Below are positions 7,924-16,117 of a stretch of DNA of 64,000 nt, piece after piece. The notes beneath the pieces were generated by a model, which saw only the letters and a program-made list of their open reading frames with translations, searched no databases and was not told the DNA's origin. The DNA comes from Trujillonella endophytica. GTDB lineage: Bacteria; Actinomycetota; Actinomycetes; Mycobacteriales; Geodermatophilaceae. Both the position numbers and the translations under genes were made by a program. Location: NCBI RefSeq assembly GCF_900110555.1, contig NZ_FOEE01000002.1, forward strand, positions 124,001 to 188,000. The letters run 5' to 3'. The stretch's first letter is position 1; each line of letters starts with the position of its first letter.

Positions 7924-8298
7924 GTGGAATAGCAGACCACAATGCTCGGACTCATTGGCGCTTAGTACCCGTGACGCCGAGCGTCACTGCGGGCCGGCCG
8001 CCCGAAACCAGAGACCCTGCGAGAACGCGCCGGGCCCCTTTGTCCGTGTTGGGCGGAATTGGCCGGCGATGGGAGCGCAGTTCGCTTCGCGTGTCGCGAG
8101 TTAACCAACGTCGACTGGGAAGTGGAAATTACGGTTGATTAATCGTCGTAAGTGCGTCGCGGCCCCTCGAAGTCGACATGAAGGACGCGCAGGTCTGCAC
8201 TGCAGTGGCGACGTCCTCACGCGGCTCCTCCAGTTCGCTGTGAAGCAGTCGGCACCCGCGCGAAAGCTCGCGCCGGTTGCGCTCGGACAACCTCCCGT
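7924..8298. other. Intergenic stretch, no recognisable gene
   Basis: No frame here has a familiar motif. The DNA is locally richer in A/T than the chromosome and is flanked by element genes, consistent with decayed mobile DNA. Confidence 0.45.
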
Positions 8299-8448
8299 TC
8301 ACGGGTTGCGCAGGCTGAGCAACCGACATGCAGTCCAGTCGGCGAGGCACTGGTCGGAACAGAAGGCATGCCCGTCATCACGCAGCACGCGAGAACACCA
8401 CCTGCATCGCCCTCGTTTAAGTCGTCGGTGCGCCCACCAACGTGACAT
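8299..8448 (-). CDS. Possible small zinc-ribbon protein (49 aa)
   Basis: Starting at ATG 8448, the frame encodes a basic leader followed by CRWCSRVLRDDGHAFCSDQC, a C-x2-C...C-x3-C treble-clef-like knuckle, and then LADWTAC. This layout is common in tiny HNH-related or zinc-ribbon proteins on actinobacterial phages. No clear ribosome-binding site is present, and a longer in-frame extension to 8859 looks non-coding and would cross the DUF4326 relic on the other strand. Treat it as tentative. Confidence 0.35.
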   Translation of the reverse strand: MSRWWAHRRLKRGRCRWCSRVLRDDGHAFCSDQCLADWTACRLLSLRNP

Positions 8449-8706
8449 TTGGCGCCTGATCAAGGATTCCCGCGCAGGCGGGCCGCCGCTGTCAAGCGTC
8501 TCGATCTCGGACTTGCGGACGTCCGTTCGAGGTCTCTCGAAGCTCACGGGCTCAGGGGTCCTTGGAGCAGCGCACATGCCCATCGACGCCGAGCAGCCGA
8601 CTGCCGCCCGAGCAACCGCCCCTCCCCACCCGCTGCGCCGAAAGCCAGCCGAGTTCGCCGGGGACCTCGAGGCCGCGGACCTGCACCGGCGAAGCGGGAA
8701 GCTCGC
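8449..8706. other. Stretch without a convincing gene
   Basis: Open frames exist on both strands, but none has recognisable protein sequence. It lies between the putative zinc-ribbon ORF and the DUF4326 relic. Confidence 0.35.
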
Positions 8707-8814
8707 ATTCGGCTCAGCCGAATCTGGGGCTGGTGCAAGCCCGCCGGCGCCGTGGTGGTGGCTCGTCCCGCCTTCTGGGGCAACCCGTTCCGCGTCGGCG
8801 AGAACGTGGCGTAG
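8707..8814 (+). pseudogene. Truncated DUF4326-family gene fragment
   Basis: The frame reads IRLSRIWGWCKPAGAVVVAR followed by PAFWGNPF and RVG, the hallmark N-terminal signature of DUF4326 (usually ...GWR.P.GAVYVGRP.KWGNPF.VG), a domain common on phages and mobile elements. A TAG codon ends it shortly after (8812-8814), whereas family members run about 80-100 residues further. No clear start codon is present close upstream. The fragment therefore looks like a relic and marks the right edge of recognisable element DNA, about 80 nt before the npdG stop. Confidence 0.55.
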
Positions 8815-8893
8815 CGCCCGGAAACCTCCTGAACCGTCAGATGGGATGACCGCCGCCAATTGTGGGGCGCGGGTGTGGTCGACGAGACGCCGC

Positions 8894-9613
8894 TCATGCG
8901 TGCGCCTGCGCAGCGGCCTTCGGGGCCGGGGCCGGGCGGGCCGGGTCGACGTGGGTCATCAGCACGCCGGCACGGGTCCGATAGCGCTTGTTCACCGCGA
9001 TGATCACGGCGGTGAAGGGCTCCAGCACCCGCGCCTGACGCAGCGCGCCGACCTCCACCCCCGGCCGGCCGGTCACGTCGGCGGCCAGCTGCACCACCCG
9101 GGCGCGGGCGGCTGCGTCGTCCCCGCAGACGAGCACGTCCTCGCCGGACAGGTCGTTGTCCAGGTCGGCGACGCTGGGCGCCGACAGATGGTGGAACGCG
9201 GCGGTGACGGTCGAGGCCGGCAGCAGCGCGGCCACCTGCTCGGCGGCGCTGCCCTCGGCGACAGCGATGCCGTGCGGGCCCTTTGCGTCGAACCCCAGCG
9301 GGTTGATGCACGACACGACCAGCCGGCCGGCCAGCTCGCCGGTCAGCGCAGTGATCGACGCGCCGCACTCGTCCCACGGGGTGGCCAGCAGCACGATCTC
9401 GCCGGCCGAGGCTGCTCCGGCGTTCGCCTCTCCGTCCACCCGGGCGTCCACGCCGGTCGCTGACAGCGTCTCGCGAAGCTCGGCGGCCGAGGCCCGGGCC
9501 CGCTCGGCGTCCCGGGAGCCGAGGACGACGAGGTGCCCGGCTCGGGCCAGCCGCAGGGCGAGGGCGCGGCCCAGCGCGCCGGTTCCGCCGAGGACGGCGA
9601 TGGTGTCGCTCAT
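8894..9613 (-). CDS. npdG: NADPH:coenzyme F420 reductase
   Basis: A 239-aa enzyme that transfers hydride between NADP(H) and the deazaflavin F420. The Rossmann motif IAVLGGTGALGRALALRLA is near residue 5, and the basic GSRDAERA just after it fits NADP preference. The central INPLGFDAKGPHG and later FHHLSAP segments fit the F420-binding region of NpdG/Fno. The ATG at 9613 overlaps the korB stop (ATGA), so it is co-translated with korB. Placing this enzyme in the same operon as a ferredoxin-dependent 2-oxoacid oxidoreductase suggests a link between central carbon oxidation and F420 reduction, supplying the LLM enzymes encoded elsewhere in the window. Confidence 0.88.
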   Translation of the reverse strand: MSDTIAVLGGTGALGRALALRLARAGHLVVLGSRDAERARASAAELRETLSATGVDARVDGEANAGAASAGEIVLLATPWDECGASITALTGELAGRLVVSCINPLGFDAKGPHGIAVAEGSAAEQVAALLPASTVTAAFHHLSAPSVADLDNDLSGEDVLVCGDDAAARARVVQLAADVTGRPGVEVGALRQARVLEPFTAVIIAVNKRYRTRAGVLMTHVDPARPAPAPKAAAQAHA

Positions 9614-10710
9614 CGAGCGCTGTCTCCAGTCGTCGTGTGCGGCAGGACCGCGCCGTCGCGGACCGTCCAGGTGTCGCGGCCATGCAGCAGCCCGATCAGG
9701 TCGTCCCCGCCACCGTCGACGGCCTGTTGTACCTGCGCCCGGGTTGCGTCGTCGTAGGTGGGCCGGTCCACCTGACGCAGCACACCGAACACGGCGTGGT
9801 CGAGCTCCTGGTCGGACAGCCGGGACAGCGCGAAGGACAGTTCGAGATCGGCCGGGTCGTGCACGACCACGTCCTCGGGCGCGACCTCGGCGGTGGGCGC
9901 CACCCTCAGGCCGAAGCCGCGCCGCACCACCGCCCACCGGCCTTCGTTCCCGAAGGTGATCGGTTGCCCGGCGACCACGGGAATGACTCGGGACTCCGAG
10001 TCGTCGGGTCGGCGCAGTACGTCGAAGGACCCGTCGTTGAAGATGGGGCAGTCCTGGTAGATCTCCACCAGCGAGGCGCCCCGGTGCCGTGCGGCCGCCT
10101 CGAGCACGGCGGTGAGCCCCTTGCGGTCGGAGTCCATGGCCCGGCCGACGAACGTCGCCTCCGCGCCGAGCGCGAGGGACACGGGGTTGAACGGGTGGTC
10201 CAGCGAGCCCATCGGGGTGGACTTGGTGACCTTTCCGACCTCCGAGGTCGGCGAGTACTGCCCCTTGGTGAGCCCGTAGATCCGGTTGTTGAACAGCAGG
10301 ATCGTGACGTTGACGTTGCGGCGCAGCGCGTGGATCAGGTGGTTGCCGCCGATGGACAGCGCGTCGCCGTCTCCCGTGACGACGAAGACCGACAGGTCCG
10401 GTCGGGAGATCGCCAGGCCGGTCGCGATCGCCGGAGCGCGGCCGTGGATGGAGTGCATGCCATAGGTGTCCAGGTAGTAAGGGAACCGGGACGAGCAGCC
10501 GATGCCGGAGACGAAGACGGTGTTCTCCCGCCGGATCGACAGTGTCGGCAGGAACGAGCGGACGGCGGCCAGCACGGCGTAGTCCCCGCAGCCGGGGCAC
10601 CAGCGCACCTCCTGGTCGCTGGTGTAGTCCTTGGCCTTCTGCACGTCGTCGGCGGTGGGAACCAGGTCCAGGCCGCCGAGCTGCGGCATCCCCAGGTCGA
10701 TGGCGGTCAC
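9610..10710 (-). CDS. korB: 2-oxoacid:ferredoxin oxidoreductase beta subunit
   Basis: Thiamine-diphosphate-binding subunit (366 aa) of 2-oxoglutarate:ferredoxin oxidoreductase. WCPGCGDYAVL near residue 37 supplies cluster-ligand cysteines, and GIGCSS gives another. VVTGDGDALSIGGNHLIHAL, followed by LLFNNRIYGLTKGQYSPTS, is the TPP/Mg signature that defines the family. It overlaps korA (4 nt, 10707-10710) and npdG (4 nt). KorAB lets actinobacteria run an oxygen-tolerant, CoA-dependent decarboxylation of 2-oxoglutarate with ferredoxin as acceptor; the 7Fe ferredoxin at 21415-21741 is a candidate partner. Confidence 0.93.
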   Translation of the reverse strand: MTAIDLGMPQLGGLDLVPTADDVQKAKDYTSDQEVRWCPGCGDYAVLAAVRSFLPTLSIRRENTVFVSGIGCSSRFPYYLDTYGMHSIHGRAPAIATGLAISRPDLSVFVVTGDGDALSIGGNHLIHALRRNVNVTILLFNNRIYGLTKGQYSPTSEVGKVTKSTPMGSLDHPFNPVSLALGAEATFVGRAMDSDRKGLTAVLEAAARHRGASLVEIYQDCPIFNDGSFDVLRRPDDSESRVIPVVAGQPITFGNEGRWAVVRRGFGLRVAPTAEVAPEDVVVHDPADLELSFALSRLSDQELDHAVFGVLRQVDRPTYDDATRAQVQQAVDGGGDDLIGLLHGRDTWTVRDGAVLPHTTTGDSAR

Positions 10711-12593
10711 GCCGGCACCTCGATCCTCTCGTCGTCGGTCAGATGGGGCTGCAGCCGGTCCTCGAGCTCCGCGGCGCCGAACGGCAGGCCCGCGACCTTC
10801 GTGACCGAGACGACGGGCAGCGCGAACCGCCCCTGCAGCAGGAAGGCCAACTGGCCCAGGTTCATCTCCGGGACCACCACGCGCCGGTAGCTGCGCAGCA
10901 CGGCCTCCGTGTTGGCCGGTAGCGGGTTGAGGTGGCGCACGTGCGCGCGCGCCACTGCGTGCCCCGCCGCGCGCAGCCGGCGCACCGCCGCGCCTATCGG
11001 GCCGAAGGTGGAGCCCCAGCCGAGCACGAGCACCTGCGCGTCCCCGGTCGGGTCGTCGACCTCGAGGTCAGGAACGCTGATCCCGTCGACCTTGGCCTGG
11101 CGCAGCCGCACCATCCGCTCGTGGTTGTCCCCGTCGTAGGAGATGTTGCCGGTGCCGTCGGCCTTCTCAAGCCCTCCCACCCGGTGCTCCATCCCGGGCG
11201 TGCCGGGCACCGTCCACGGCCGCGCCAGGGTCTCGGTGTCCCGCGCATAGGGCAGGAACTGCCCGTCGGGACCGTTGGGTTCGGACTGGAAGGCCACCGG
11301 CGTCGCCACCAGCTCGCCGGCGTCGGGCAGCCGCCACGGCTCGGACCCGTTGGCGATGGCGCCGTCGGACAGGAGCAGCACCGGCGTCCGGTACGTGACC
11401 GCGATGCGGACCGCGTCCACTGCGGCGTCGAACGCGTCGGCCGGCGATGACGGCGCGACCACGGGCACCGGGGACTCGCCGTTGCGGCCGAACACCGCTT
11501 GCAGCAGGTCCGACTGCTCGGTCTTCGTCGGCAGCCCCGTGGAGGGGCCACCGCGCTGGACGTCGACCACCAGCAGCGGCAGCTCGATCATCACGGCCAG
11601 CCCCAGGGCCTCGCTCTTCAGTGACAGACCGGGCCCGGACGTCGTGGTCACTCCCAGCGCCCCGCCATAGGCGGCGCCGATGGCCGCGCCGATCCCGGCG
11701 ATCTCGTCCTCGGCCTGGAAGGTCGTCACCTCGAACCGCTTGAGCCGGGACAGCTCGTGCAGGATGTCCGATGCCGGAGTGATCGGGTACGAGCCGAGGA
11801 ACACCGGCAGGCCGAACCGCTGTCCGGCGGCCACGATCCCGTAGGCCAGCGCGGTGTTTCCGGTGACCTGCCGGTAGGTCCCGTCGGGCAGCACCGCCGG
11901 AGACACCTCGGTGCGCACCGCGAACGCCTCGGTGGTCTCGCCGTAGGCGTGCCCGGTGCGGAAGGCGACGACGTTGGCCTCGGCGATCTCCGGCCGGCGG
12001 GCGAACTTCTCGCGCAGCCAGCGCTCGGTCCCCTCGGTCGGCCGTGAGTACATCCAGGAGAGCAGGCCGAGGGCGAACATGTTCTTGCTGCGCTCCGCCT
12101 CCTTCTTGCCGATGCCCAACGGCGCCAGCGCCGACGTGGTGAGGGTGGTCATCGCGACCCGGTGCACGGTGTACGGCGCGAGCGAGCCGTCCTCCAGCGG
12201 GTCGGTCGCGTAGCCGACCTTCGCCAGGTTCCGTGGGGTGAACTCATCGGTGTCCACGATGAGGACGCCACCGGCCGGGAGGTCCGCCGCGTTCGCCTTC
12301 AGCGCCGCGGGGTTCATGGCGACCAGCACGTCGGGCCGGTCGCCGGGCGTGAGGATGTCGTAGTCGGCGAAGTGCAGCTGGAAACTCGACACCCCGGCCA
12401 ACGTGCCGTGAGGGGCGCGGATCTCCGCCGGGTAGTTCGGCAACGTCGAGAGGTCGTTGCCGAACGCGGCCGCCTCTGCGGTGAACCGGTCACCTGTCAA
12501 CTGCATGCCGTCGCCCGAGTCCCCGGCGAAACGGATGACGACGCGGTGCCGCTTGCGCACCTCGTCCGTCACGACATCAACAGCACTGTTCAT
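10707..12593 (-). CDS. korA: 2-oxoacid:ferredoxin oxidoreductase alpha subunit (gamma-alpha fusion)
   Basis: A 628-aa fusion of the gamma domain (RFAGDSGDGMQLTGDRFTAE near residue 20, about 1-190) and the pyrimidine-binding alpha domain (FLGSYPITPASDILHEL onward), the normal actinobacterial KorA arrangement. It forms the complex that oxidatively decarboxylates 2-oxoglutarate to succinyl-CoA, passing electrons to ferredoxin. The ATG at 12593 was chosen over an upstream in-frame codon at 12710 because AGGAGG sits about 6 nt before it and the family begins near here. A perfect TATCG-CT-CGATA palindrome lies about 200 nt upstream and may be an operator. Confidence 0.93.
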   Translation of the reverse strand: MNSAVDVVTDEVRKRHRVVIRFAGDSGDGMQLTGDRFTAEAAAFGNDLSTLPNYPAEIRAPHGTLAGVSSFQLHFADYDILTPGDRPDVLVAMNPAALKANAADLPAGGVLIVDTDEFTPRNLAKVGYATDPLEDGSLAPYTVHRVAMTTLTTSALAPLGIGKKEAERSKNMFALGLLSWMYSRPTEGTERWLREKFARRPEIAEANVVAFRTGHAYGETTEAFAVRTEVSPAVLPDGTYRQVTGNTALAYGIVAAGQRFGLPVFLGSYPITPASDILHELSRLKRFEVTTFQAEDEIAGIGAAIGAAYGGALGVTTTSGPGLSLKSEALGLAVMIELPLLVVDVQRGGPSTGLPTKTEQSDLLQAVFGRNGESPVPVVAPSSPADAFDAAVDAVRIAVTYRTPVLLLSDGAIANGSEPWRLPDAGELVATPVAFQSEPNGPDGQFLPYARDTETLARPWTVPGTPGMEHRVGGLEKADGTGNISYDGDNHERMVRLRQAKVDGISVPDLEVDDPTGDAQVLVLGWGSTFGPIGAAVRRLRAAGHAVARAHVRHLNPLPANTEAVLRSYRRVVVPEMNLGQLAFLLQGRFALPVVSVTKVAGLPFGAAELEDRLQPHLTDDERIEVPA

Positions 12594-12970
12594 CGGACCT
12601 CCTGCACTGGATACGGCCTGCCGCACGCCTCGCCACTCGCGGCAGCCCAGCCCGGTGCCGGCGGTGCCGGCCGACGGGAGTGATGCGGCGGTGAGGAGGC
12701 GGTCCCCCACCGGTCAGTGACGGGGCTTCCGACTCCCCGGTCGACCCAGCAGTGACGTGACTCTCCTCCTGTCCTCCGAAGGGTATGAGCTATCGCTCGA
12801 TAGGGGAACCCCTCCGACCGAGATCGGCCACGCTCGCGGATGCCGCGCGTCGGCTTCGTGTCGGACGATCGCAGGAACTCGCTCGACCACGCACTCCGCC
12901 GAGGCGCGCACGTGTCTGCGCCGGCGGGCCACCCGACGATCCAGGTGGTCCAGGCGTGCGCCGCCGTCGG
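12594..12970. other. korA upstream leader region
   Basis: This 377-nt gap holds the perfect palindrome at 12791-12802 and presumably the korA promoter. No supported gene was found. Confidence 0.5.
12791..12802. promoter_or_regulatory. Perfect palindrome TATCG-CT-CGATA (TetR-type operator candidate)
   Basis: A perfect 5+2+5 palindrome, extendable by C/G to 14 nt (12790-12803), about 190 nt upstream of the korA start codon. It belongs to the recurrent TAnCG-N2-CGnTA set found across the window. Confidence 0.5.
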
Positions 12971-13993
12971 TCAGCCGCGGAGGATCTCGAGGAGGTCGGC
13001 GCCCGCTTCGTGCGGTGGTAGGTGCCCGACGCCTTCCAGCTCGACGTAGTCAGCCCCGGGGATGAGCTGCGCCAGGCGCATCCCGTTGCCGAGGGGCATC
13101 AGCGGGTCTCGATCACCGTGGACGACCGTGGTCGGGACGTCGATGCGGCGGAGCCGGTCGGAACCGTGCCAGGAACGGGCGGCCCGGAGTTGGTCGAGCA
13201 CCCGCGGCCGAGGTGTCACACGGCGGAGGATCTGCGACGCGATGTCGTCGAAGACCTCGGGATGGTCCTGGGCGAAGGACGGGGCCGCGTAGCTGCTCCA
13301 CAGGCCCTGCATGTGCTGGTGCAGGTCCACCCCGGGCAGGGGACGACCGAGGGAGGCCAGGAAGGGAGCGGGATCGGGGACGATCTGGGCGGGGACCGGT
13401 GGGGCCGTGCAGACGAGGACCAGCCGGTTCACCCGGTCCGGATGACGGAGGGTCAGCTCCTGGGCGACCATCCCGCCCATGGAGACGCCGAGCACCGTGG
13501 CGTCCTCGATGTCGCACGCACGCAGCACCTCGGCCGCGTCGTCGGCGAGATCGGCCATGGTGTACGGGGCCGGCGCGGACCGGGACCACCCCGTTCCTCG
13601 GTTGTCGACCCTGATCACCCGGAAGCGCTCTTCGAGGTCCCGAACCCATTCCTCGGGCCACACCAGCCCGCTCGCCGTCCATCCGTTCAGCAGGAGCAGA
13701 GCGGGACCGGCGCCACCCTCGTGCCAGTTCACGACCAGGCGCCGCCCGCGCCGGGAGGCGAGCCCGGCCGGGGACTCCCGTCGTTCTTGACGGCGGCGGC
13801 GCTGGTTGGCGGTACGCAGGCCGACGAGTCGCAGTTCCGACTCGATCAGGGTTCGCCAGGCCGCTTCGGTGCGGATGCCCATCGCCACGGTGCGTGCGAA
13901 GTGCGGGCTCGAGGCGAGCGGCTGGAGTGCCCGCGCCACCCGGAGCTGGAGGGAGTCGTTCCGGAGGTCGGCGCTCGCTGGATCCGCGTTCAT
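12971..13993 (-). CDS. Alpha/beta hydrolase
   Basis: A 340-aa serine hydrolase. The nucleophile elbow GVSMGG is near residue 170, the acid region HGDRDPL near 295 and the catalytic His in GVGHLPPHE near 322, giving a complete triad. VNWHEGGAGPALLLLNGW marks the oxyanion region. About 80 N-terminal residues precede the fold. The ATG at 13993 overlaps the CoA ligase stop by 4 nt, so it ends the PHA/acyl-CoA operon. A thioesterase, depolymerase or lactonase role is possible; the substrate is not evident. Confidence 0.8.
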   Translation of the reverse strand: MNADPASADLRNDSLQLRVARALQPLASSPHFARTVAMGIRTEAAWRTLIESELRLVGLRTANQRRRRQERRESPAGLASRRGRRLVVNWHEGGAGPALLLLNGWTASGLVWPEEWVRDLEERFRVIRVDNRGTGWSRSAPAPYTMADLADDAAEVLRACDIEDATVLGVSMGGMVAQELTLRHPDRVNRLVLVCTAPPVPAQIVPDPAPFLASLGRPLPGVDLHQHMQGLWSSYAAPSFAQDHPEVFDDIASQILRRVTPRPRVLDQLRAARSWHGSDRLRRIDVPTTVVHGDRDPLMPLGNGMRLAQLIPGADYVELEGVGHLPPHEAGADLLEILRG

Positions 13994-15549
13994 GCCAGTT
14001 GTCTCCTCAAGACCTTGCCGGTCGCTGTCCGTGGCAGTTCGTCGAGGAAGGCGAACTGGCGCGGAACCTTGTACCGGGCCAGACGCTCGGCGACGTAGGC
14101 CTTGAGGTCCTCGGGATCCAGCGAACGCCCGTCCTTGGCGACCACGACGGCCTTCAGTGCGCGCCCGAAGGTGGGGTCCTCCACCCCGATGACCACTGCT
14201 TCCTCGATGTCCGGGTGGTCGTTGAGCAGGTGTTCCACCTCGGTCGGATAGACGTTCTCTCCCCCCGAGACGATCATGTCGTCCTCGCGACCGTCGACGA
14301 ACAGCAGCCCGCGCCCGTCGAAGTGGCCGAGGTCGCCGGTGGAGAGCAGGCCGTCGACCGACTCCTTCCCACCGCCACCGGTATAACCGTCGAAGCGGGC
14401 CGCGTTGCCGACGAAGACGCGTCCGGTCTCACCCGCACCGGCCGGTGAGCCGGCCGGGTCGAGGACGGCCACCCGTACCCCGGTCGCGCGGCGTCCTGCG
14501 GTGGTCGGCGCAGCCCGGAGGTCGCGCGGCCCTGCGATCGTCGCGGCGGCGACCTCGGTCGAGCCGTAGACGTTGTAGAGGATCGGACCGAACCGGTCGA
14601 GGACCTCGGTCACCAACGGCCCGGGTATGGCGGACCCGCTCGCGGCGATGACCCTGAGCGACCAGGTCCGGAACCGGGCCAGCTCACGCGGCGGCAGGGA
14701 ACAGATGCGCTGCAGCATCGTCGGGACGAGGATCAACGCATCGGCGCGATGGGTGTCGACGAGCCCGAGGACGCCCGCGGGATCGAAGTGCGGTGCGGTG
14801 ACGATCGTCTCGGACAGACCCAACCCGATCAGCAGGCTGGCCAGGCCCCAGGCATGGAAGAAGGGCGCGGGCACGACGATTGTGTCGCGTGCCCGCAGGG
14901 GGATCGATCCGAGCAGGGCGCCGACTCCGTCCGCCGCCGCGCCGTCGGACGGGCGGCTCGCCCCCTTGGGCCGGCCGGTCGTACCGGACGTGAGAACGAC
15001 CAGGCGGCTGTGGCGCTGGGGACGGGGCAGCGTGGCGCGCCCCGATCCCTGCGTGGCGATCTTGCGGATCCGGGAGACGGAGATGGCCGGCGTCCCGCCC
15101 AGGGCCTGCGCGAACTCGTCGTCGTGCAGCACTAGGTCGATGCCCTCGGCGTCGATCGTGTCCTGCAGTTGAGCCGGGCCGAAGCTGGTGTTGAGCAGCA
15201 CGATGTCGGCGCCGAGGAGGGCGCCACCGAGGAGGGCGTGGACGAACCACGGCGAGTTCCGGCAGAGCACCCCGATCCGGCTCTCGGAGGTCAGCTCTCG
15301 CTTCGCGAGTTCGCTCGCCAGCGCGGTCGAACCCCGCCAGAGTTCGCGGTAGGTGACCTGCTCGCCGGCCGCGACGACGGCCGGTGCGTGGGGGTACCGC
15401 GCGACCGAGGCCGCCACCCCGGCCAATAGCCCGTTGCCGTACGGCAATGCCGCGACCGTCGCCCGCACCAACCGGTCCGGCCGCTCGATGATCGTCGCGT
15501 TGGCGCGGAGGAACGGCAACGAGTTCCGCGCCTTGTCGACCACCTTCAC
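13990..15549 (-). CDS. AMP-forming acyl-CoA synthetase (FadD-like)
   Basis: A 519-aa ANL-superfamily ligase that would activate a fatty or aromatic acid to its CoA thioester through an acyl-adenylate. The P-loop-like A3 motif LVVLTSGTTGRPKGA is present, as are YGSTE (A5), STGDLGHFDGRG with REDDMIVSGGENVYP (A7-A8), and PRTATGKVLRR with the terminal catalytic Lys (A10). All are intact. The GTG at 15549 overlaps the GNAT stop (GTGA). Position in a PHA-type operon suggests it feeds hydroxyacyl or fatty acyl chains. A longer ATG frame to 15597 has no support. Confidence 0.85.
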   Translation of the reverse strand: MKVVDKARNSLPFLRANATIIERPDRLVRATVAALPYGNGLLAGVAASVARYPHAPAVVAAGEQVTYRELWRGSTALASELAKRELTSESRIGVLCRNSPWFVHALLGGALLGADIVLLNTSFGPAQLQDTIDAEGIDLVLHDDEFAQALGGTPAISVSRIRKIATQGSGRATLPRPQRHSRLVVLTSGTTGRPKGASRPSDGAAADGVGALLGSIPLRARDTIVVPAPFFHAWGLASLLIGLGLSETIVTAPHFDPAGVLGLVDTHRADALILVPTMLQRICSLPPRELARFRTWSLRVIAASGSAIPGPLVTEVLDRFGPILYNVYGSTEVAAATIAGPRDLRAAPTTAGRRATGVRVAVLDPAGSPAGAGETGRVFVGNAARFDGYTGGGGKESVDGLLSTGDLGHFDGRGLLFVDGREDDMIVSGGENVYPTEVEHLLNDHPDIEEAVVIGVEDPTFGRALKAVVVAKDGRSLDPEDLKAYVAERLARYKVPRQFAFLDELPRTATGKVLRRQLA

Positions 15550-16103
15550 GCCTCGGCTCCGCTCTCCACCATGCCGATGGTGGCGAGCGCGGACCACGCC
15601 TGCTGCACCGAATGGGCGAGGATCAGGAGGTCGTGGAGGTGACCGTCGTCGTCCCGGACCTGATCGGTCAGGAGAGCCTCGGGGATGAAAGCGAGCTGCC
15701 GGAAGACCGCCGCGACCCCTTCCTGCTCAGCCAGCACCTCGACGGTGATCTTCTCCAAGCCCGCCGTCACCGCCGCCATCAACCCGCGCCGTGCCAGCGC
15801 TGCTCCGACGCCCCGGCCACGCTTGGCCGGGTCGACCACCATGCGGAACTCGCCGACGTGCCGTGACCAGCCAAGGCCCGGGATGACGGCGAGGAGGCCC
15901 GCGAGCTCGCCGTCGAGGTAGGCGAGGAAGGTCTGCGCGCCGTGCCGGGACCTCCAGATCGCCATCACGGCTGGGTCGCCGAGATCGCCCTTGAGGAAGG
16001 AGTACTCCCCTCGAGGAACCTTCTCGAGGAAGGACTGGACCGCCGGATCACCGTCCGGGCCGAGTTCTTCGATCCGGACGTCGGCCGGGGTGGGGTCTGC
16101 CAT
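15546..16103 (-). CDS. GNAT-family N-acetyltransferase
   Basis: A 185-aa acetyltransferase-fold protein. The acetyl-CoA pyrophosphate loop is visible as VVDPAKRGRGVGAALARRGL at about residues 88-107, preceded by the beta strand FLAYLDGELAGLLAVI. It starts at ATG 16103, 14 nt after the PhaC-like gene, and overlaps the CoA ligase. Being embedded in this operon suggests a regulatory or detoxifying role, such as lysine acetylation of the adjacent CoA ligase (a known control of ANL enzymes), but that is inference. Confidence 0.75.
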   Translation of the reverse strand: MADPTPADVRIEELGPDGDPAVQSFLEKVPRGEYSFLKGDLGDPAVMAIWRSRHGAQTFLAYLDGELAGLLAVIPGLGWSRHVGEFRMVVDPAKRGRGVGAALARRGLMAAVTAGLEKITVEVLAEQEGVAAVFRQLAFIPEALLTDQVRDDDGHLHDLLILAHSVQQAWSALATIGMVESGAEA

Positions 16104-16117
16104 GCGAGAGGTTCTCC

